64,000 nt of DNA from Dendrolimus kikuchii (GCA_019925095.2 CM034411.1:3011001-3075000); one strand, 5' to 3'. Numbered from the stretch's first letter, positions 51,497 through 63,032 are shown. Translations and numbers: made by a program. The notes: a model not told the origin generated them from the letters alone.

Positions 51497-51699
51497 CTAT
51501 AAGAACAAATGGTTCAATACTTTAATTATAATTATTATTATTTATTATTAATTTCACAGGTCACGTAATGACAAAGGTCTGTATGAAAACTAAGAGAACA
51601 CTCTATAACATAAGGTATTGTCGTTGATTTTGCGACCCGGTCACGACCTTGTCGCTATAAGCGATGGTTGATCGCGATACGACAGGCAGAACAGGCCCT

Positions 51700-51812
51700 A
51701 TGGACAAGTGGCATTAGCGCTAAACGAATATAATAAAAAAATGTATGAGTGTCATTTCCATACATTTGTATTCTATTTGTTTAGCGCTAATACCACTTTC
51801 TACGGGGCCAAA
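51700..51812. repeat. Short foldback repeat
   Basis: AAGTGGCATTAGCGCTAAAC / GTTTAGCGCTAATACCACTT with inner AAATGTATG / CATACATTT. Confidence 0.75.
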
Positions 51813-52188
51813 AGTATTAAAATATACAAAGTAGGCCACGAATCCTCAAATGAATACGAAGTGGCAATGCGTAACGGGAACAAATATAGGGGTAAACTAG
51901 AGAGCAAGGACAAGAGCGGTGGTAATCGCTGTCGTTACTGGAGAACACATAGCATGTACACCGCATCGGCGCGTCGCTCGTCGCATCGCCAATCGCTAAG
52001 CTACAATTCGTGACCGGTCCGTTAGCTATCTAAATATAAAACTACAAGCATGTTTAGTCAAATGAAACTTCGACTTTCACAACACGACCAGATATGATCT
52101 TTACTTCACACACAGTAGTCATTTGACATACAAGTAGTGGAAGAAAGATCATGATAAAATCACCTTAAACAAACAATAAATCAATAAC

Positions 52189-52305
52189 TATTTATTGTGC
52201 ACTAATACAAAAAAAAATGAACTTACAGACTAAAACTATGTCTCATTATGCACAAAGGGCGGTCTTTCGCTAAAAAGCGATCCCTTGCAGACAACCCCAG
52301 GAATG
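52189..52305 (-). mobile_element. LINE 3'-UTR tail, antisense
   Basis: Antisense GGGTTGTCTGCAAGGGATCG CTTTTTAGCG and TTATTGTGCAC; mirror of 54020-54135. Confidence 0.55.
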
Positions 52306-52309
52306 AATT

Positions 52310-54015
52310 GAGAATATAATGATGATGGTGGTATACATAATACATAGTACAATTTCTTACATTCCAGTAATAAATATATTTTTTTATTAAGGATCACCAA
52401 CAGTTTTGTACATTTTGATCATTTACTAGACTTATGACTAAGGTTTACTATACGATGTAAAAACTAATTATAGGTGAACACAACTTGCAGTATAATTTCT
52501 TCACTGTTATTTATTTAAGACTCTAATAATAAATATAACAAAAATGTGTAGGGTATTGAAATTAGTCTGTCCGTCAGTCTATCTAATAAGTGTCCTGTTG
52601 GACTAAACGAATCTTTTTATAAAATAAATTTTTGGAGTCAAAGTGAATGTGAATAACATCACTGCTGCTGTTGAGAATTCTACACATTCTATAAATGCAG
52701 TATATACGGATGTTCTATATATTAAATAGATATATACTTAATATACATAACATACAAATACATATATACAAAAATATATACATGTTTATAGATAAATATA
52801 TATGTACATACATTTAAATATCATCATATTCCAAGAACAGGTAATATTTTATAATAATTGTTTTAAATATTGGTAGCGATTTTGCTTGTCTGATAAGCAA
52901 TTGGCAGCGCGTTGCAAAGTTTTATATGTTATAGCCTTGACGGTAAAAGAATTGTAGAAATTTGAACTATACTAACAATACGAAGAGATTAATGAAAACG
53001 GATTAAAGTGTGTGTCAAGATGGTCTCTGCATACCCTTATGAGAAACCAGCGTGATGATATGCAACGTATCAAGTAATTATCTTTACAATCAGAGCAAAC
53101 GAAACATTTTCATAATATTTATGTAAGTCTTGAATAATAAATTAAATGTTTTCGTCCGTAAATCCGTCACCTTGGCGCAGATCTTTGACATTACTCTAGA
53201 TGAGTCACGGGCCGCTTGCTGTGTTGCCAGTTGTTCAATACAAAATTCCACGAATAATGTAAATGATTTATTGGGATATATAATTATGAAATTCAGATAT
53301 TTTGTGTATTCATGAACCAAAATTGTTATCAAAAATTTTCTATTACACATTTCCTGTGTAAAATTCTTTAAAGGTAGAGTTTTAATCACCATTCCTTTTG
53401 AAAAACGCAACACTTTGCAAAATGGCAATAGTGTTGCAAGATTTACAAATTTTTCTTTCGAAATTCTCACTGTAAACGTTTATATGTTGTGAACTTGAAA
53501 AGGTTGATGGTTAGCTGTACTATGAAATAAATAAAACTATTGTTGTATGATATTAATTGTCTTAAGCAAATATTGTATGTCTGTGCATAAATTCTCAATC
53601 GTTAGATAAAGTGTCTTTTTCAGCTTCTAAAAGTACCCTATTACTTGGTAGTAGTCAAAGACCTATAATTTGGCTGAAATTGGTTTAACAACTTAAAGAA
53701 CAAATAAGAAAGAGATATATATAATTGATAAAACTTGTTCAAAAGGCCTATTAGCCAGAACTGTATTTTTAAAACCATTCATAACATGATCAGAAAATAC
53801 TATCTGCAGTATAATGATATGTAATTTTATATAATTAGTAGATATTATATTGTATATAGTTATATATTTATTATGTTTAAATAGTTAAATTTTATCACCA
53901 TATCTTGTATATGTATATAAATTATGTGTATATTTGTATATATAGTATATTTATTATTAAAATATAAGTAATCGTACAATAATTATGAACACCACCATCG
54001 CCACTCTTAATCAGC
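52310..54015. other. AT-rich stretch without recognised gene
   Basis: A minus-strand open frame at 53090-53470 (126 aa, Lys/Phe/Ile-rich) matches no family I know and has AT-driven composition. Nothing else recognised. Confidence 0.4.
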
Positions 54016-54019
54016 AGTA

Positions 54020-54152
54020 TTCTTGCCACGGGTTGTCTGGAAGAGATCGCTTTTTAGCGATAAGATCGCCTTTTGTACACAATTAGAATAATACTAGTTC
54101 GTACGTTTTCTGTAATGGTGTACAATAAAGTGTTATCTATCTATCTATCTAA
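54020..54152 (+). mobile_element. LINE 3'-UTR tail followed by (TATC)n
   Basis: GGGTTGTCTGGAAGAGATCG CTTTTTAGCG, GTGTACAATAAAGTG, then four TATC units. A tail type very common in Lepidoptera. Confidence 0.6.
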
Positions 54153-54729
54153 TTATCAAAATAAAAAAATATTTAAATTATCTTTTTAACTGAGTATATC
54201 GAATCGATCAATTACATTTTTTGCCGTATGGCAACACCAAGCGAGTGCGCATTATCAAGGCAATGCGCCCGCGCACCGGCGTCCATCTCGTACATAGGCT
54301 AGCATTAGACTATTGTTTGCGTGAGAACTGGTTCCATAATATTTTTATTCATAATATTATGTTTTTGCACCATTGTTAGATGTTAGATACGGCTGTATAG
54401 CGGGATATTTGACTTGGCCACTTTGAAAGAAACTATATATTTAAAGAGTAATGCTATACCGTGAATCATTTATAAATGCTACAAGGTCATTTTAGACCTA
54501 TGAAGTTAGTTTCTAATCTACTTTAGGCCTTTGAAGTCAGCGCACAATCAGACACAGAGTGCTCATCGCACGTTACACAACTTTAATTTTTTTTTAATTG
54601 CTGATTTTATCTCTTAAAATTGTTATTGAAATCTATTGCTAGCTATTTGAGGTAAACGTTCAGACAAATTGGCAGACAAAATCTCTATAAAGGCTCTTTT
54701 ATGATTAGGCATCATACTTTTTATTGACT

Positions 54730-55115
54730 GAAGAGATCGAACAAGCTACTCGATGGAAAGCGGTTGTTATACACGATTGCAACACCGGAGGCGATGCCAG
54801 CGGGCGTTACCAGCGTTTAGCATAGGAAAGGGTGATGAGGCCCTTCAGCATCTAGATGCTAGGGAGCGGAGGAGTCATCCCCCTGTTGATGAAGTGAGTT
54901 TTCTCTGCTTCCCGGGACACTCTCAAGCGCTGATAAGCGCGGGGCTAACTGCAGGTGGTTTTAGTGGAGTATTGAGTATTCGAATGTCCACATATGTCGG
55001 CGATTGACTCTGGTGGCTATTCGTGGCTTCACCTCTCATTGCTTTGGTCCAATCCCTAGCAAACGACCCGGTAGTGTGCGAAATGCATTTCCCCCGCCTC
55101 GAAAAAAAAAGGAAA
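54730..55115 (+). mobile_element. R1-like LINE 3' UTR
   Basis: GGTTTTAGTGGAGTATTGAG, ACGACCCGGTAGTGTGCGAA, ATGCATTTCCCCCGCCTCG and poly(A). Same layout as the 3' UTR of 49120-50249. Confidence 0.6.
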
Positions 55116-55119
55116 GGGT

Positions 55120-56770
55120 GATGAGTTAGGAGCGATGGGATATACGAAATGAGACAGTAGGAATGACGAAATAGGGGAGAGTGGGTCATCAGGACTTACT
55201 CAACGTACGAAACACGTATAGATTAACGTCAAGCATTTAATATCAATATCCTGTGAGAGCATGGTGTCATATTCGTCTAGCCAACACTAAATGTGCGGCC
55301 TGCGGGCAATAGGGATTTAATCCTGTACGCGACGCCTCGCTCAACGCACATCTCGGCTGACAGTTTATGATGCTACGGTCTCAGTGCACGCCCGAACCGA
55401 GCGTGCAGCGGAGCGGGGCGTGCAGCGTTCCTATACACGACGCAAACATGCCCGCTGGAGCCTCCACGCTAGCCAGCCGCTACTAGGGACACCCGCTAGC
55501 GTTTCCATGTGTTTGACACCAATACGCACGCTCGAATAGAGCGGGCACTCAGGCCATACGCTAAGATCTGTGATCAAGATATTGATTCCAACATGGCCAC
55601 GTCCTTATCTTGCAATTTTCAATTAAATTGTACCATTTGTTCTTAAGACACACACTTAAATTTTTTACATCGCTGTAGATTTCACTGTAAATTATTTTGA
55701 ATCTTTAATTACACTTTAAATGTTTGCGAAAAATAAACAATGAGAAAGTGTTGCCTTTTAAAATGAATTGACAACAATTTAACACAGGATAAGTATACCG
55801 TGGGAATCAGGCTCGAACTAAACTTACGGAAATCAACGGCAACACGATCGTAAAAGCAGAGAAATTTAACGATCACATTTATGACATACAACTTTTTTAT
55901 AAATATCTTCTGGATGATTGATTGTATGTATATCAAACAAGTTGCATATTCGTAAAAGAAAGTCCCGAATTGTTCCCTAGACATCACGAACTACGGTCAC
56001 GGCAACTGGGCGAAAACAGACAATAAATTATTGTTCCCAGCTAGAAAAATTCAACTCACATGTCGGTAAAGGTTTATAACAAACTTCCCGAAGATTTTAA
56101 ATATCTGCCCACAAATCTTTTCAAATAAAGATTACATAAATGGCTGTTGGATAAATGTTTTTACTCAGTTAACGAATTTTTAGGGTAACTTTTTGACAAA
56201 TTGCATATGATTGATATTAATGTATATATCTGTATTTTTTGTTCTTGTTAATATTGTAATAATAATTGTGATAATGTGTTTTTGATAATCTTAAAGAAAA
56301 TTTGCACGCCTCACAGGCAAAACATGTAAATCTAGTATTTTAATGTTACCTCAAATTTATGTGACACGTTTTAAGCAAATAAATGAATTTTAATTTGATT
56401 GTTGGCAACACCAACATTGAAATAAGAACATTATCTGTTGTTTCTTGTTCTATGTTTGTTCTTTTCGTAGTTTTACAATATATCGACGTCCTTTCATTAT
56501 TCTCAGTTTTTATATCTATGTAATCCGAGAAATCAACACGAATAACCCCAAGCAATTCACAGTCCACTACTTTTTAGGAATAGCCATATTGTTTCTTACA
56601 ATTATATTATGCGATATTAACGTGAAATTTCTCGCTACAATACGAGTCTTCAAAAAAGGCATAAATAGAATAAACAGAATCCCCAGAGTAATAGGCACGA
56701 AATCGGCAAATAGATGTCATAAAGAGTTCTACAATATAAGGGAATCAGTGACGTTCTCGCCGAGTCGATT
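55120..56770. other. Unassigned stretch, GC-rich patch at 55310-55565
   Basis: The patch (CGAGCGTGCAGCGGAGCGGG and relatives) looks like a degenerate DNA element but no ends were found. The small ORFs here have no recognisable product. Confidence 0.3.
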
Positions 56771-56772
56771 TT

Positions 56773-57088
56773 TATTTTTTATTGCATGAGTTTAGCAGAC
56801 AGGCAGACGACCCACTTGATGGAAAGCGGTTACCATCGCCTATGGACATTTACAACACCAAAGGTGCTACAAATGCGCTGCTGCTCTCTTAAGGGAGACT
56901 GGAACCTGGTCACTAATGCCGGAACACAAATCAAGGTTGTTATGGCTGCATACTCTATACCAGGGATGGTAGCCATCCAGTCGAGCAAATACCCTGCCAC
57001 CTGGCTGTGGGTTGTTTTGTCGCCTCTTACGACAGGCCGCCCGGCCACAGGAAATTGTATTCTTTCTCCGTTCCTACACGGATAAAAA
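56773..57088 (-). mobile_element. SINE-like family A copy, full length
   Basis: TTTATTGCATGAGTTTAGCA through GTTCCTACACGGATAAAA. A short opposite-sense scrap follows at 57120-57178. Confidence 0.9.
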
Positions 57089-57404
57089 ATACGGATACGG
57101 TGCGGTTCCGTAGGCGACAATAAACACTTTCCATCAAGTGGGCCGTCTGCTTGTCTACTATAGTCCAGCAATAAAAAAAACCCTAAAAATCATGTGACAC
57201 AACCTACCATTTCCAAATGATCCAACGGAAAACTTAGACAATAAAGGCTCATTAAACAATAGATAAATAACAACAAGCAATTAAGTACACGTTTGTGGGC
57301 AAACAAACACATTGACCACACCCATTATAATTTGATTAACTCTGACGTGAAATTAACTAATACCTTACAAATGTTCATTAAGGTTGAGCCACATAAAGGT
57401 GTTT

Positions 57405-57610
57405 GCAGGATTCCGCAGTCCTAAAAACCTTCGTCCTTTTTTCCAACTTTATAACCGACTTTGAAAAAAAGAGGACGTTCTCAACACGCAGTGTAAATAC
57501 ATATTTTTTATGTAAATATGTTCATCTATATAAAAAAAAAATATTACAGCACCGATTTAGACCAATCTTTTTGGGTCAGATTCAGTAAAGCTTCAAGATG
57601 ATCCCATATA
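57405..57610 (+). repeat. LINE-derived dispersed repeat
   Basis: ACCGACTTTGAAAAAAAGAG, AGCACCGATTTAGACCAATC, a pattern widespread in lepidopteran CR1-like remnants. 57620-57880 is blank. Confidence 0.4.
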
Positions 57611-57889
57611 AATCGTATTACTATTGGACATTGGATTACAAAGATATAGCAAAAAATTCATTAACTTCAGGCAGAACATGTGTAGTTTTTGCGGGTTTGC
57701 GTACAGAACTTTTTTCGTTATATTGCAAAGTTGGTCAAGTTCTATTCAAACTTGGATTTATCAGTTTAAGTAGCTTATATCTATGCACAATTTTTTAATG
57801 TTTCTTTGTTTAATTTTCATTTTTTTCTTTTTCTTTTTATTGTCATCTGTGGAGGCTTGTAGCTTCTCTTAATCTAGCTTATTTCTAGT

Positions 57890-58170
57890 TACTAGTGGTC
57901 GCCCGTGGTCGAAATTCGACCTTTATAATCAATGTCAATGACTATACTTCTATAATCACAGATTTCACTGTTAATTTGACTTGAACAATAAACAAAAGAT
58001 TATATATACACCTGTGTGTGTCAAATACATGATAATGTGTAAATGTTTTTTTTTTAATTTAATGTATTTTTTCTGCATAATTTTAAAAAAATATTCGTCG
58101 CTTCTTCTCTATACAAACTAAAAAAACTTTGTACCCCACAAAGTTTTTGCTTCACGTATTAATATACAGT
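57890..58170 (+). repeat. Repeat family M, internally deleted
   Basis: CTAGTGGTCGCCCGTGGTCG, ACTTCTATAATCACAGATTT, GTGTCAAATACATGATAATG, TTTGTACCCCACAAAG. Confidence 0.7.
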
Positions 58171-58187
58171 CTAGTTATTATTAGTTT

Positions 58188-58502
58188 CTATCCGTGCAGG
58201 AACGGAGAAAGAATACAATTTCCTGCGGCCTGGTGGCCTGTCGTAAGAGGCGACTAAACAACCCACAGCCAGGTGGTAGGGTATTTGCTCGACTGGATGG
58301 CTACGCACCCCTGGTCTAAAGTATGTCGCCATAACAACCTTGTGTTGTGTTCCGGCATTAGTGACCAGGTTGCAGTCTCCCTTAAGAGAGCAGCAGCGCA
58401 TTTGTAGCACCTTTGGTGTTGCAAATGTCTATAGGCGATGATAACCGCTCTACATCAAGTGAGCAGTCTGCCTATCTGCTGAACTCCTGCAATCAAAAAA
58501 AT
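58188..58502 (+). mobile_element. SINE-like family A copy, full length
   Basis: CCGTGCAGGAACGGAGAAAG through AACTCCTGCAATCAAAAAAA. Confidence 0.9.
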
Positions 58503-58759
58503 ATTATTATAGCTGTTAGCCCTCACATAAAATAAAATTGATTTCCTTTTTCTTTCATATGTTCCCTATTATTAGAAAATTGAAATACACTCGACATAAA
58601 TGCGTAGCGCAAATAATACATCTCGTCCAAGGATATCTTTGTAACCTTAGCCGTAATCAAACAGTGTAGTCATGTTACGTAACTATCCGCATCGCATTCA
58701 TTGGCTAGCTGCGAACCGTAATGATTTGTGAATCATAATAACATAATCATAATCATAAG

Positions 58760-59062
58760 GAATGCTCCGGTGGTTCGGGCATGTGGAAAGAATGCATGAT
58801 GAAAGAATGACTAAACAGATATACAATGCAAAAGTGGATGGATGCAGAAGTCTTGGAAGGCCACGACACACCTTCCATATTCAAATTGATCGTGTACTAG
58901 CAGAAGGTGATGTCAGGAGCCTTAAGAACAGACGAGCGTGCATGACAAGAGTTATGAATGTCAAAGAGGCAAGTGAGGTGTGTAAGAATAAGCCTAAATG
59001 GCACTCTGTTGTTCGTGCCTACCCCGCAAGAGAACTGGCGTGAAGTTATGTATGTATGTATA
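58760..59062 (+). mobile_element. 5'-truncated RTE family B copy
   Basis: From AGGAATGCTCCGGTGGTTCG to the stop and TATG tail, open throughout its 93 codons. Confidence 0.88.
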
Positions 59063-59199
59063 ATAACATTACCTTACACGATCTTACTAAACATGAAATT
59101 TCAAAGGCCGCGGTTTTGTTTCTTCATATATTTAACGTAGGTTACATTACGAGTCGAGCTGGAATCGTTGTAGTTGATTGTAGTAGTGTTTTTTGTTGC

Positions 59200-59320
59200 C
59201 GAAGCACAGCAGTCAGGCTGATGCCCCCAACTGTGATGGAAAGTGGTTACCGTCGCCTATGGACATTAGCGATAGGAAAGGTGTCGCAAATGTGCTGCCG
59301 GCCTTGAATAAAGAAAGAAA
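59200..59320 (-). repeat. Diverged family A relative
   Basis: GATGGAAAGTGGTTACCGTC GCCTATGGACATTAGC, older than other copies. Confidence 0.5.
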
Positions 59321-59524
59321 AGAAAGAAAAAACGTTTATTTGGTCATCACACAACGAGACATATGGCAATGAATTAATTGTATGGTGATATATGTATACC
59401 TAAAAGTCTCGCAATGGTAACAAATAGGTGCAGTTCAGCATTTGCCAGGCAACAGGTGCCTGACGCTGGTTGTCAACTGCACCCTAGGACGGACGGATGT
59501 TGCACTGTTATTTATATATCTTAA

Positions 59525-59735
59525 TATATATAAATTACGTGTCACGTTGTTTGTCGGCGATGGACTCCTAAACTACTTGACCGATTTTAATCAAATTTGC
59601 ACACCGTGTGCAGTTTGATCCGACTTGAAAGATAGGATAGCTTACATTTGGACCCGGTAGGTGGCGCTGGAATCGGGTTCTAAATTTTATTTCTTCAGGG
59701 CAGAACAACGTCTGCCGGGACAGCTAGTATGTATA
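59525..59735 (+). repeat. Repeat family F
   Basis: TTGACCGATTTTAATCAAAT, GGACCCGGTAGGTGGCGCTG, TGCCGGGACAGCTAGT. Confidence 0.65.
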
Positions 59736-59806
59736 TATATAGCGTGAATAATAATACATTACATACATAGATATACATACAATTAATATAAACATAATAA
59801 CAATTA

Positions 59807-60034
59807 CATACATACATACATAACTTCACGCCAGTTCCCTTGCGGGGTAGGCACGAACAACAGAGTGCCATTTAGGCTTATTCTTACACACCTCACTTGC
59901 CTCTTTGACATTCATAACTCTTGTCATGCACACTCGTCTGTTCTTAAGGCTCCTGACATCACCTTCTGCTAGTACACGATCAATTTGATCATGGAAGGTG
60001 TGTCGTGGCCTTCCACGACTTCTGCATCTTAATG
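59807..60034 (-). mobile_element. 5'-truncated RTE family B copy
   Basis: 228 bp. Duplicated target CATAATAACAATTA at 59793-59806 and 60035-60048. Confidence 0.93.
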
Positions 60035-60074
60035 CATAATAACAATTAGTACACAGAAAATTAGAAACAAATGT

Positions 60075-60770
60075 TGTTTATTGAAGAAGAAACTGGAATT
60101 TGGTTGCTGACGTCGGAACACAACTCAAAGTTGTTATGGCGGCAAGCTCTAGACCGGAGGGTGGTAGCCATAGCTCTCACAGCAATATCAGCATGAAACG
60201 ATCAGCCTTGAACTAATCGTGTCCTCCTCCTTCTGCGAGCGTGTCATGCTCGCCAAGGTGGAGGCAGAGCGGGAGCGTTAGCGTACAAGCTCACTCCGCT
60301 CCCGCCAAAGGAGGACGCGTCAGCGATGAAGGGCGTCCTTAGACCTCAGGCCGCCGTGAGCGAGCAACGCCGGCGGGTACGTGGGGAAAAGTTCCCATCC
60401 GCCGTTAATGCCGCTTGAGGTGGAGGCGCGCCGGTGTTTCGTGCGTGCTCACCTCTCCTCCCATGGGGCGCGCTAGAAACCGCCCCACGCACAGATGACG
60501 TCATAAACATGGCCATAAACCCGTGGCTCTGGCATAAAGGCGAAGTTTAAAAACAAAGGGCTATTCGTGTTTCATGCAATGAGTGAGAGTTCCGATAGCC
60601 CACTTCCCTCTCCCTCTATTCCATATTCCCTATTCAATCCCATAACTCCCTCCCCCTCTATCCTATCCTAAAAGCTGGCAACGCGTTGACTACGCCCCTG
60701 ATGTTGCAAACGTCTATAGGCGACAGTAACCACTTCCCATGAGCTGGGTCGTCTGCCTGCCAAGAAAGCC
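60075..60770 (+). mobile_element. R1-like LINE 3' end with flanking SINE-like scraps
   Basis: 60219-60282 reads SFCERVMLAKVEAERER then stop, matching [20 protein letters not shown] of the 49.5-kb LINE; a GC-rich 3' UTR follows to about 60600. 60075-60180 and 60690-60770 are diverged family A-like pieces. Confidence 0.6.
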
Positions 60771-60778
60771 ACTAAGAG

Positions 60779-60993
60779 CGGTGACGCACTTAGTCCGAAC
60801 CAAATCCGTGAAAATACGGATCTGGAACCTGACTGAATTCGGATATAGTCGACGGCGCTAGTCCGATCTCTGATCCAAATCCAAGCAATTCAGGGGACCA
60901 CGTTTTAGAATATCTCATTTATCCGTCCGTCAATAATTTTCTCCGAAATGGAGTATCACGAATGACGGATATCGGATCTAAGTGCGTACTACC
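60779..60993. mobile_element. MITE, about 215 bp
   Basis: ACGCACTTAGTCCGA ... TCGGATCTAAGTGCGT inverted ends, non-coding. Confidence 0.65.
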
Positions 60994-61009
60994 ATCATTA
61001 TATTATTAC

Positions 61010-61860
61010 GTGAAGCAAAAACTTTGTACCCCTTTTTACGAAAATTTCGCGGACGGAGTATGAAATTTCGCACACTTATAGTTTATATAGAGAAGGAGTG
61101 CAGAATGCTAATAGTTTTTTTTTAATTCTGCATAAAAAAATACATTAAATCAATAAAAAAACATTACACACACTACCGTGTATTTGACACACACACACAT
61201 GCATATATACTCTTATGTTTATTGTTAAATTCAAATTAACAGTGTAGCCTTGCGAAATCTGTGATTACATAGGTGTAGTCGTTGACAACAGAACCTTCAT
61301 AATGTTACATACATACATACATAACTTCACGCCAGTTCCCTTGCGGGGTAGGCACGAATAACAGAGCGCCATTTAGGCTTATTCTTACACACCTCACTTG
61401 CTTCTTTGACATTCATAACTCTTGTCATGCACGCTCGTCTGTTCTTAAGGCTCCTGACATCACCTTCTGCTAGTACACGATCAATTTGATCAAGGAAGGT
61501 GTGTCGTGGCCTTCCACGACTTCTGCATCCATCCACTTTTGCATTGTATATCTGTTTAGTCATTCTTTCCACATGCCCGAACCACCGGAGCATTCCTTTC
61601 CTTACCTTCACCCCGACACTCTCTTTCAGACCAACTCTCTTTCTTACTTCAGTATTACGAACGCGGTCCGCGAGCGTCACTCCGCAGATTTTGCGCAGTG
61701 CTCGCATCTCGACCGCGTTTACTACTACTTTCATGCTCTCTCTTCCATACCCAACTCTCGCTTCCATACGTGAGCGTAGGTACCAGCACCGCAAGCAAGC
61801 CCAGCTTGCCATACACAATGTTCAAACTTATAATTTAAATGGTCAAATTTCGACCAATGG
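61010..61860 (-). repeat. Repeat family M, antisense, split by an RTE copy
   Basis: ACGTGAAGCAAAAACTTTGT, TTCGCACACTTATAGTTTAT, TAGTCGTTGACAACAGAACC on the left; GGTCAAATTTCGACCAATGG GCGACCACTA on the right. Confidence 0.7.
61306..61821 (-). mobile_element. Longest RTE family B copy
   Basis: Antisense 163-codon frame: AVEMRALRKICGVTLADRVR (RT C-terminal helix region), [35 protein letters not shown] (with a small in-frame deletion), [30 protein letters not shown] stop. Short target repeat AATGTT on both sides. RT core still missing. Confidence 0.9.
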
Positions 61861-62342
61861 GCGACCACTATTACAAATAATTCTACGACTACTTCGGAAC
61901 GTATTCTCACGGATTGGGACCCGAGTATCGAACACAGTGCGTAACCGCTCTAAGAATCAACTGTTACACAACTGTGTAATTTAAAAAAGATATATTCTAG
62001 TCATAACAATAATTACAATGTTACTCAACGTTTTACCTCTTTCGCACATAAATACATACATAATGAAACAAACATGATAATAATAATTTACATACTTATG
62101 GATTATAGTATATTTAATACGTCCACAAGCGTTATGCAAGTATCAATATAAATGTATTGTGTTACTGAGGTATTGCAGAGGGCGTAGAAAAACATCGTCG
62201 TGTTAACACGGTATCGATTTTGCCTTGCGATCGGATAAAATTCGACATAAGCCCCATACAAGTTATGTCAAAATTCAACCGATAATAAGGCAAGTGAATG
62301 ATTAGTAAGATATAGGAACCGGACAAAAATCAACCCCTAAAG

Positions 62343-62695
62343 TTAAGCGTCCACGTGTCCGCATCGTACGCATCGAACGCATCGCATCTAACGGATTAGT
62401 TTTTCACAACGCTTCCACCGTATCGGCAGCGATAGGATTTGCCGACGCAACCACTAGCAATCGGATTGAACGATGCCTCTTTCATTCGGAATGTGTTTGT
62501 GAGATAATGGAGGAAAGCGAAGAAGAGCAATTTGCCGTAATTGTTTGTTCGTTAGCAGAAGAGGAAGAAAAAGCTCAAAATTCCGAAATGACGTCGTCGG
62601 CACGCATCGAAGTTACCCCTCGGAGCACAGGCGTCGGTATTGCCAATGAGCAGATTCGTGCGCTCCGTACGATGCGGACCAGTGTACGCACTTGT
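62343..62695 (+). mobile_element. Harbinger-like remnant with inverted ends
   Basis: AGCGTCCACGTGTCCGCATC GTACG and inverted CGTACGATGCGGACCAGTGT ACGCACTT. Inside, an ATG at 62507 opens MEESEEEQFAVIVCSLAEEE, an acidic start reminiscent of PIF/Harbinger transposases, cut off after about 65 codons. Superfamily is tentative. Confidence 0.5.
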
Positions 62696-62711
62696 GTTAC
62701 TTCCTATAAGT

Positions 62712-63032
62712 TTTTTTTTTATTTTTATTGCAAGAGATCAGCAGACAGGCAAATGGCCCACTTGATGGAAAGCGGTTACCATCGCCTATGGACATTTGCA
62801 ACACCAAAGGTGCTACAAATGCGCTGCTGCTCTCTTAAGGGAAACTGGAACCTGGTCACTAATGCCGGAACACAACTCGAAGGTTGTTATGGCGACATAC
62901 TTTAGACCAGGGGTGGTAGCCATCCAGTCGGGCAAATGCCCTACCACCTGGCTGTGGGTTGTTAAGTCGCCTCTTACGACAGGCCGCCCGGCCGCAAGAA
63001 ATTGTATTCTTTCTCCGTTCCTGCACGGATGA
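62712..63032 (-). mobile_element. SINE-like family A copy, full length
   Basis: TTTTTATTGCAAGAGATCAG through TTCCTGCACGGATGAG, inserted just after the Harbinger-like remnant. Confidence 0.9.

Larger units (their letters stand above)
48805..50645 (+). repeat. Repeat family M, split by an R1-clade LINE
   Basis: TAGTGGTCGCCCATTGGTCG start; ACTTCTATAATCACAGATTT; then after the LINE TTAATTTGACTTTAACAATA, GTGTCAAATACATGGTAGTG, TGCTCCTCCGTCCGCGCAAT. Also at 57890-58170 and inverted at 61010-61860. Confidence 0.7.

Noticed and set aside
53090..53470. 126-codon minus-strand ORF as a gene
   Set aside because: No recognisable family, AT-biased codons, no splice or regulatory context; left as unassigned.
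54180..54300. Possible further 5' exon of MAST (GC-richer patch)
   Set aside because: No acceptor/donor pair with matching phase and no similarity to MAST N-termini.
61327..61818. 163-codon ORF as a host gene
   Set aside because: It is the C-terminus of RTE family B, present in about ten truncated copies in the window.
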